Notes under the pieces: model-generated | What the model was told of the DNA's origin: nothing | The model's input: only the letters and a program-made list of their open reading frames with translations | Databases searched by the model: none | Translations under genes and position numbers: made by a program | NCBI GenBank assembly: GCA_964410945.1 | Contig: CAYPJE010000029.1 | Location: 1-39,032 of the forward strand | Direction of reading: 5' to 3' | Length of the DNA: 39,032 nt | Source of the DNA: CAYPJE01 sp964410945 | GTDB taxonomy: Bacteria; Fidelibacterota; Marinisomatia; Marinisomatales; TCS56 | In this document: positions 34,310 to 39,032 of the stretch, piece after piece | Layout: the number at the start of each line of letters is the position of its first letter | Position numbering within the stretch: the stretch's first letter is position 1

Positions 34310-36625
34310 ATGAATTTTGAGAAAAATGTAAAATCTGGTTTGCCAAATTATTTTTTGCTGGCAATCTTATTAATTCCAATTCTGCTGACAGGGCAGATTC
34401 GCGAGTATCGGATTCATGATCGTGGTATGCTCCATGAAACCATTTATAATACAGGTGATATCGGGCGTCCCTGGCAGACCGGCAGTGCCGGAGATGTTAC
34501 CACAACACCGTTGATGGAATGGCCGTCAAACTCGGCTACAGTCGTGAATAATATTTCCTATAGCGGACAACATAATTTAATTGGTGGCGGTGTATATGTC
34601 GGTGTGAATATTGATTCATTGCCAGGAGAAGAAAATCGTATTTTTGCTCTCTGTGGCGGCGTTGGATCAAGCACTCCGGAGACTGTATATGGAGTCTGGT
34701 CTTTTCCTTTGTTTATGGAAGAGATTGAAAACTTCCCGGTTCTCGATGATGGCAGCCTGAATCCTGATTATAATCCCGATGAAGCCGAGGAAATCATCAG
34801 TGCCGGATGGTCAACACCGACGGGAATAACCATAACCCGCACCTCACGGGCCTGGAGCTATCCGGACTATGACGATATGATCATTTATGAATATACCTGT
34901 GAGTACACTGGTGATACAGATGGCGACATGACGACAATCGAAATGGATGCCACCCTGCATGACGTAATGTTTTTATTCCAGTATGGATTCGCACCTTCGA
35001 TGTATGGATACCAGCGCCATTACCAGGAATGGAAATATACGGGAGGGATATACCGGGGCGACCAGAATAATTTCTGGGATTTGGACTATTGGTTATCCTT
35101 CAACATGAATCTGAGAACCAATATTACTGACACTGACTTGTTTGCCAAACCGGAACCGGACCAGTATCTTTTTGAAAAGTATGCCTTAACCGGAGAAAAC
35201 GGTGGTGGATTATGCAGTCCCCAGGCTCCTGGTTATTGTGTACTACACTACGATACCACTCATCTGGCTATTGTTGTACCGGAAACGATTGACAGTCTCA
35301 ATCGTAATGAATCGGAATCCCAGGCCGTTTTACGATCTACTACCACCTTAGAATTGACCGATGATATGGATTATTATCGGGTAAATGATAATGGTACCTA
35401 TACCTGGTACTATGAAATCGATGAGCATGCCCATATTAAGCAACCCTGGTCGAATAAGGTAAGTACGGGGAATACCAACAGTCTCAAGATGATGTATGAA
35501 AAGGATTCCTTTAATCCTAACTATCGTTGGAGTGGTGTTTACAATCCCGGAAGTACTACCTGGCCGAATACCGAACCGTCCTGGTATGGCCGGGCTGCAT
35601 ATCCGTATCGGCAAAGTGCCGATGCAGGAATGAAACATCATGTTTTTGGTCCCTATACAATGGAGCCAGGGGATAAACTGGAGTTTGCCATTGCCGAAGT
35701 GGTTGGTTATGGGGCCGAGGCTGGTAAATTTGTGGAAGGCGGACAAACAAGCATCCAATGGGCAAGAATACCGAGCTGGGACCAACCGGTAATATTTGAC
35801 GGTGATACTGTAACCCATCATTATCTAACTGACTATGGCTACCCGGATTATGTTAATTCGGATTCAATTATTACAGTAACCGATGTGGCGCGCCAGGCCT
35901 TCAAGGCTTACCTGGGTTATGAACCGACAGTACCGGTTTGGCCGGAAGATTATCCAAAGGACGGTGACTACCGTATACCGATTCCGGTGCCAGCTCCTGC
36001 TATCGTGATAGAAAATACTGATGATGGCTTAGTAAGAATTATGTGGGCACGGGATATCGAAGAATTTGATCATCCCCGTCTAATGGGTGCCCTGCAGAAT
36101 TTCAACGTTTATCGCAGCAGCAGTGGTATGGGACCCTGGGAGAGAATCAACTTAGTTCCGGTTGGACAGGTGACGGTCGAGGATATATACCAGGTTATCG
36201 ATACCGATACAAATTTCGTTGTTGGTGACTCCCGCTATTATGCCGTGACATCGGAAGATGTAAATGGAAACGAAAGCGGAAAAACCAATATAATCAGTTT
36301 CCAGAAGAATATCGGTGCCGTTGACAAAATGAGTAAGGTCTACGCTGTTCCAAATCCATACCGCTACCAATCCGGCTTTGATAAAACAGAATATGCGGGC
36401 AAGATCGGCTTCTATGGTTTACCCAGTGAATGTACGATTAGAATATTTTCCTATGCCGGACAACTGGTTCAGACAATAGAACATAATAAAGCTGTTTATT
36501 CTACGGAGGAAGAGTGGCTGCAGGTGACCCGTAATGGGCAGGATCTGGCCTCAGGAGTTTACTTCTTTGTTGTAACCACGCCCGGAAATGAGGTCAGTAA
36601 GGGCAAATTTGTGGTGTTGAAGTAA
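34310..36625 (+). CDS. large secreted protein with C-terminal sorting-like domain, unknown function
   Basis: I do not recognise the main part. The 771 residues start with a signal peptide (about 10-30, LLAILLIPILLTGQ). Residues about 35-540 form an aromatic-rich unknown region with many Asp, Tyr and Trp (GVWSFPLF, SRAWSYPDYDDMIIYEYTCEY), which would suit a carbohydrate-binding surface. A fibronectin-III-like module lies near 560-670 (NFNVYRSSSGMGPWERI ... YAVTSEDVNGNES). The end, from KVYAVPNPYRYQSG to ASGVYFFVVTTPGNEVSKGKFVVLK, is a FlgD/type IX sorting-like domain. It starts eight bases after the TonB receptor gene and has no SusD (TPR-type) features. It is a candidate for the surface partner of the receptor, which is inference. 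Confidence 0.75.
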   Translation: MNFEKNVKSGLPNYFLLAILLIPILLTGQIREYRIHDRGMLHETIYNTGDIGRPWQTGSAGDVTTTPLMEWPSNSATVVNNISYSGQHNLIGGGVYVGVNIDSLPGEENRIFALCGGVGSSTPETVYGVWSFPLFMEEIENFPVLDDGSLNPDYNPDEAEEIISAGWSTPTGITITRTSRAWSYPDYDDMIIYEYTCEYTGDTDGDMTTIEMDATLHDVMFLFQYGFAPSMYGYQRHYQEWKYTGGIYRGDQNNFWDLDYWLSFNMNLRTNITDTDLFAKPEPDQYLFEKYALTGENGGGLCSPQAPGYCVLHYDTTHLAIVVPETIDSLNRNESESQAVLRSTTTLELTDDMDYYRVNDNGTYTWYYEIDEHAHIKQPWSNKVSTGNTNSLKMMYEKDSFNPNYRWSGVYNPGSTTWPNTEPSWYGRAAYPYRQSADAGMKHHVFGPYTMEPGDKLEFAIAEVVGYGAEAGKFVEGGQTSIQWARIPSWDQPVIFDGDTVTHHYLTDYGYPDYVNSDSIITVTDVARQAFKAYLGYEPTVPVWPEDYPKDGDYRIPIPVPAPAIVIENTDDGLVRIMWARDIEEFDHPRLMGALQNFNVYRSSSGMGPWERINLVPVGQVTVEDIYQVIDTDTNFVVGDSRYYAVTSEDVNGNESGKTNIISFQKNIGAVDKMSKVYAVPNPYRYQSGFDKTEYAGKIGFYGLPSECTIRIFSYAGQLVQTIEHNKAVYSTEEEWLQVTRNGQDLASGVYFFVVTTPGNEVSKGKFVVLK

Positions 36626-36628
36626 GCC

Positions 36629-37687
36629 ATGAACAAGGAAAAATATATGTTATCACAATCTAGACTGCTGATTTTATTTTTAGCCGGTCTAATTTTTCAA
36701 AGTACGGGACTGGCTTTTGAAAAAGTAGGTACGACAAGTTTTCAGTTCTTGAAGGTAATGAATGATGCACGCGGTACTGCAATGGGAGAGGCCTACACCG
36801 CAGTTGTAAATAATTCAGATGCAGTATACTATAATCCTGGTGCATTGACAGATATTTCAGGTAATTATGATTTTTCTGCCTCCCATACCAAATGGTTTAT
36901 GGATTCCAAGCATTTTGCTTTTTCAATGGCCCATAAAACCCGGCGATGGGGTACACTGGGGTTGATGGGCTTAATAGTTGATATGGGCTATATTGAAGAG
37001 ACCCGGGTAAGTCATCTGGGTTTTGATAGTGAAATGAATTATAACCCTGGCTTGACAGGAGAAAAATTGTATATTGGTGCTTTTGGTCTGGGCGTAGCCT
37101 ATGCCAAAAATCTTACTAATAAATTTTCCTTTGGCGGCGTCATGAAATTCGTTAAGGAGGATTTGCATTACGGCGATGCCTCGAGTATCATATTTGATAT
37201 TGGTATGCTTTATAGAACCGGTTACAGGTCAATCAATATTTCGACAGTGGTTCGCAATTTCGGTCCTGAAGTAGCTTTTACACAGGTCAGGGATACAACA
37301 CTGGTACCATATTCTCCTGATGACAGCTCAGATACTATTACAGGTGAAGGTTATCCATTGCCACAGACCTTTAATATCGGAATATCCGCCTATCTGATTG
37401 GGAAAGGGGAGAGTTTAATGGTCAGCAATATGAATCACAGTCTTCTGGTTAGTTTTGACCTGATTCATCCCCGCGATTATGATCAGCAATATGGGTTTGG
37501 CCTTGAGTATGGTTTCCATGATATTTTGTTTGTTCGCAGTGGTTATAAGCTGAATTATGATGAGGAAGGATTGTGCTTCGGTATGGGATTTAAGGTGGGT
37601 AGTTATCGGCTTGATTATTCTTACAATGATTACGGCGAATTCCTTGGTGCAGTTAACCGTTTCAGTATTGGAATCTTAATTCCTTAG
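36629..37687 (+). CDS. PorV/PorQ-like outer-membrane beta-barrel protein
   Basis: A 352-residue protein with a signal peptide ending near LAFEKVG. The mature start has the PorV/PorQ (UPF0164) pattern: GTTSFQFLKVMNDARGTAMGEAYTAVVNNSDAVYYNPGALTDI. Alternating hydrophobic strands continue to the end (SYRLDYSYNDYGEFLGAVNRFSIGIL), as in a FadL-like barrel. In Bacteroidetes PorV is the outer-membrane shuttle protein of the type IX system, but many homologues have unknown roles. ATG 36629 starts three bases after the previous stop; ATG 36647 is an alternative just before the hydrophobic core. Its place behind the sorted surface protein suggests a dedicated partner. Confidence 0.82.
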   Translation: MNKEKYMLSQSRLLILFLAGLIFQSTGLAFEKVGTTSFQFLKVMNDARGTAMGEAYTAVVNNSDAVYYNPGALTDISGNYDFSASHTKWFMDSKHFAFSMAHKTRRWGTLGLMGLIVDMGYIEETRVSHLGFDSEMNYNPGLTGEKLYIGAFGLGVAYAKNLTNKFSFGGVMKFVKEDLHYGDASSIIFDIGMLYRTGYRSINISTVVRNFGPEVAFTQVRDTTLVPYSPDDSSDTITGEGYPLPQTFNIGISAYLIGKGESLMVSNMNHSLLVSFDLIHPRDYDQQYGFGLEYGFHDILFVRSGYKLNYDEEGLCFGMGFKVGSYRLDYSYNDYGEFLGAVNRFSIGILIP

Positions 37688-37711
37688 GTTAGGTCTGGAG
37701 TGATTAAAATA

Positions 37712-39032
37712 ATGAAACATACGCTGATGATTCTTAAACAATTTGTAATACGTATCCTAAGTCTATTATTAATATCTACAATAATTCTGGGACAACACCG
37801 AGGCGATTTTCTGGAATTCCAGGGAATTTCGAATTTCTTATCAACTCATTCCGGATATGGTGATAATAGCGTATTCGGTACCAGTAGTAATAATTTAAAA
37901 TCAATCTATATTAATCCGGGCGGATTAGGTACTATTGAACAATTACAGATGAGCCTTGCAGTAAAAAACAGTTCGGTCATCTGGCGAGAAAATCAGGAAT
38001 ATCGGCCTAATCGCCTGTTTGTAACTCTACCGTTTTATCTGGAAGGTCTATATATCCCTGATCCAGCAAATAATGGAGTTATGGATTATGACCTGGCCCT
38101 GGATTCCAGTTATGTTGTTTCGTCACCTGAATTAGGACAGGGAGAATTCAGTGAGGAAGCTGCCGAATGGCAAATTGAGAAAGACCTGCCTGCAGAATTC
38201 AATCTGGCGTTAGCACTACCGCTAAATTTTAGTAAACATAAACTTACCCTGGCGGTAGCCTATTCTATTAGATCCTATGAAGAATATGACCGGAATCATA
38301 CCTACCTGGATCCTCATATGGGATATAGTGACTATAATGACCTGACCAGATTGGAAGCCGATGATTCGGTTAGAGTCAACTGGTACGATTTTATAAGATA
38401 TCGTAGTGGCGAATCAAACCTGATGACATTTGGTGTAGGTTATCAGGTTAACAAGCAACTGTCGTTTGGGCTCAGTCTTCAGTCATTCTCGGCAAATACA
38501 GATGATAATCAACAGCTAGATAAAGTCGGATATTTTATTCTTGCCGATGAGAATGAATTCAGTTTTTCATACGATACATTGTTTAGTTTAGTATCAGGAA
38601 CATCCGAATTTCAATCAACACGGATTACACTGGGTGGTTTATTTCAACATGAAGTATTTAAAATGGGGCTATCTTTGACCTTACCGGGTACAATTGAACG
38701 TACCTGGGATTATGATTTTCAAGTATCAACAAATGATACAATCATTACTTACCGGACAGAGTTAGGTGCCCAATCCGATAAATTGCACTTACCAGCGATA
38801 TGGAATTTCGGTTTTGGTATTGCACCTCATAATAACATCAATTTTTATTTTGACCTGGAATATGGAGCATTCAGTTTGGCTGAACTTGATCTGTATTCGA
38901 GTAACAATGATACTTTAATTATTAATCCCGCTGATAGCAGCATTTATGTACCATGGGCTGACACAACCAGTCGTGACTGGGTAGACAGGGCAGTAATAAG
39001 AACTGGCCTTGATTACACCCCGTTTTCTTTGC
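37712..39032 (+). CDS. outer-membrane beta-barrel protein, 3' end beyond the window
   Basis: An open frame from ATG 37712 runs 440 codons without a stop to the window end, so the gene is real but cut off. The start is MKHTLMILKQFVIRILSLLL, a signal peptide that ends near IILGQHRGD. Then comes GVFGTSSNNLKSIYINPGGLGTI, a pattern like the INPGG/NPA motif of FadL- and PorV-type barrels, followed by long amphipathic strands and aromatic-rich loops (LTLAVAYSIRSYEEYDRN, LMTFGVGYQVNKQLSFGLSL, FGFGIAPHNNINFYFDLEYG). It begins 24 bases after the PorV-like gene and continues the operon. Function unknown; transport or assembly of surface proteins are guesses. Confidence 0.8.
   Translation, partial: MKHTLMILKQFVIRILSLLLISTIILGQHRGDFLEFQGISNFLSTHSGYGDNSVFGTSSNNLKSIYINPGGLGTIEQLQMSLAVKNSSVIWRENQEYRPNRLFVTLPFYLEGLYIPDPANNGVMDYDLALDSSYVVSSPELGQGEFSEEAAEWQIEKDLPAEFNLALALPLNFSKHKLTLAVAYSIRSYEEYDRNHTYLDPHMGYSDYNDLTRLEADDSVRVNWYDFIRYRSGESNLMTFGVGYQVNKQLSFGLSLQSFSANTDDNQQLDKVGYFILADENEFSFSYDTLFSLVSGTSEFQSTRITLGGLFQHEVFKMGLSLTLPGTIERTWDYDFQVSTNDTIITYRTELGAQSDKLHLPAIWNFGFGIAPHNNINFYFDLEYGAFSLAELDLYSSNNDTLIINPADSSIYVPWADTTSRDWVDRAVIRTGLDYTPFSL

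Noticed and set aside
34310..36625. Calling this gene susD
   Set aside because: It has no lipobox, no TPR-like helical repeats and carries a sorting domain, unlike SusD proteins.

Overview
This looks like a scaffold piece from an uncultured Gram-negative bacterium of the FCB superphylum, outside the classical Bacteroidetes. Marinimicrobia (SAR406), KSB1 and Calditrichaeota-like lineages are the kind of match; this is inference and no rRNA gene is present. The reasons are C-terminal sorting domains of the type IX (Por) secretion type on two secreted proteins, a PorV/PorQ-like barrel, TonB-dependent uptake with a carboxypeptidase-regulatory-like N-terminus but no SusD, and two membranes throughout. 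A block of exactly 100 N near the left end marks an assembly gap, so this is a draft or metagenome assembly.

Layout. (1) 1-414: a 128-bp tandem repeat carrying a copy of the 5' end of tRNA-Ala, broken by the gap, then an intact tRNA-Ala(CGC). (2) 430-7812: a tightly packed housekeeping run: large-type SRP RNA, dnaX, ebfC, recR, pgsA, pgpA, cinA, thpR, recA, recX. (3) 7843-11180: a divergent PurL-like protein that seems to lack the catalytic first half, a fumarylacetoacetate-hydrolase-family protein and peptidase E. (4) 11183-13598, minus strand: an inositol-monophosphatase-family protein and an AgcS sodium:alanine symporter. (5) 13729-20527: comEC, an RNase HII-YraN fusion, signal peptidase I, then four small envelope or coiled-coil proteins of unknown function, closed by a clear terminator at 20552-20579. 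(6) 21026-23995: a secreted family 6 polysaccharide lyase, in its own transcription unit. (7) 24187-39032 (runs off the window): an eleven-gene operon for alginate use.

How the alginate genes fit together. The PL6 lyase, with a C-terminal sorting domain, would cut alginate at or outside the cell surface. The TonB receptor, with an unrecognised 771-residue surface protein encoded 8 bp downstream, would bring oligomers into the periplasm. The PL17 oligoalginate lyase would release unsaturated monouronates, and an ACS-family MFS carrier would move them across the inner membrane. KdgF converts them to the linear keto sugar DEH, the SDR reduces DEH to KDG, KdgK phosphorylates it, and Eda splits KDPG to pyruvate and glyceraldehyde 3-phosphate. 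A FadR-type GntR regulator heads the operon and has a perfect palindrome just before its start. The most interesting part is that the system is complete but lacks SusD. In its place are the 771-residue secreted protein, a PorV-like barrel and a second barrel cut by the window edge, which is a real gene too.
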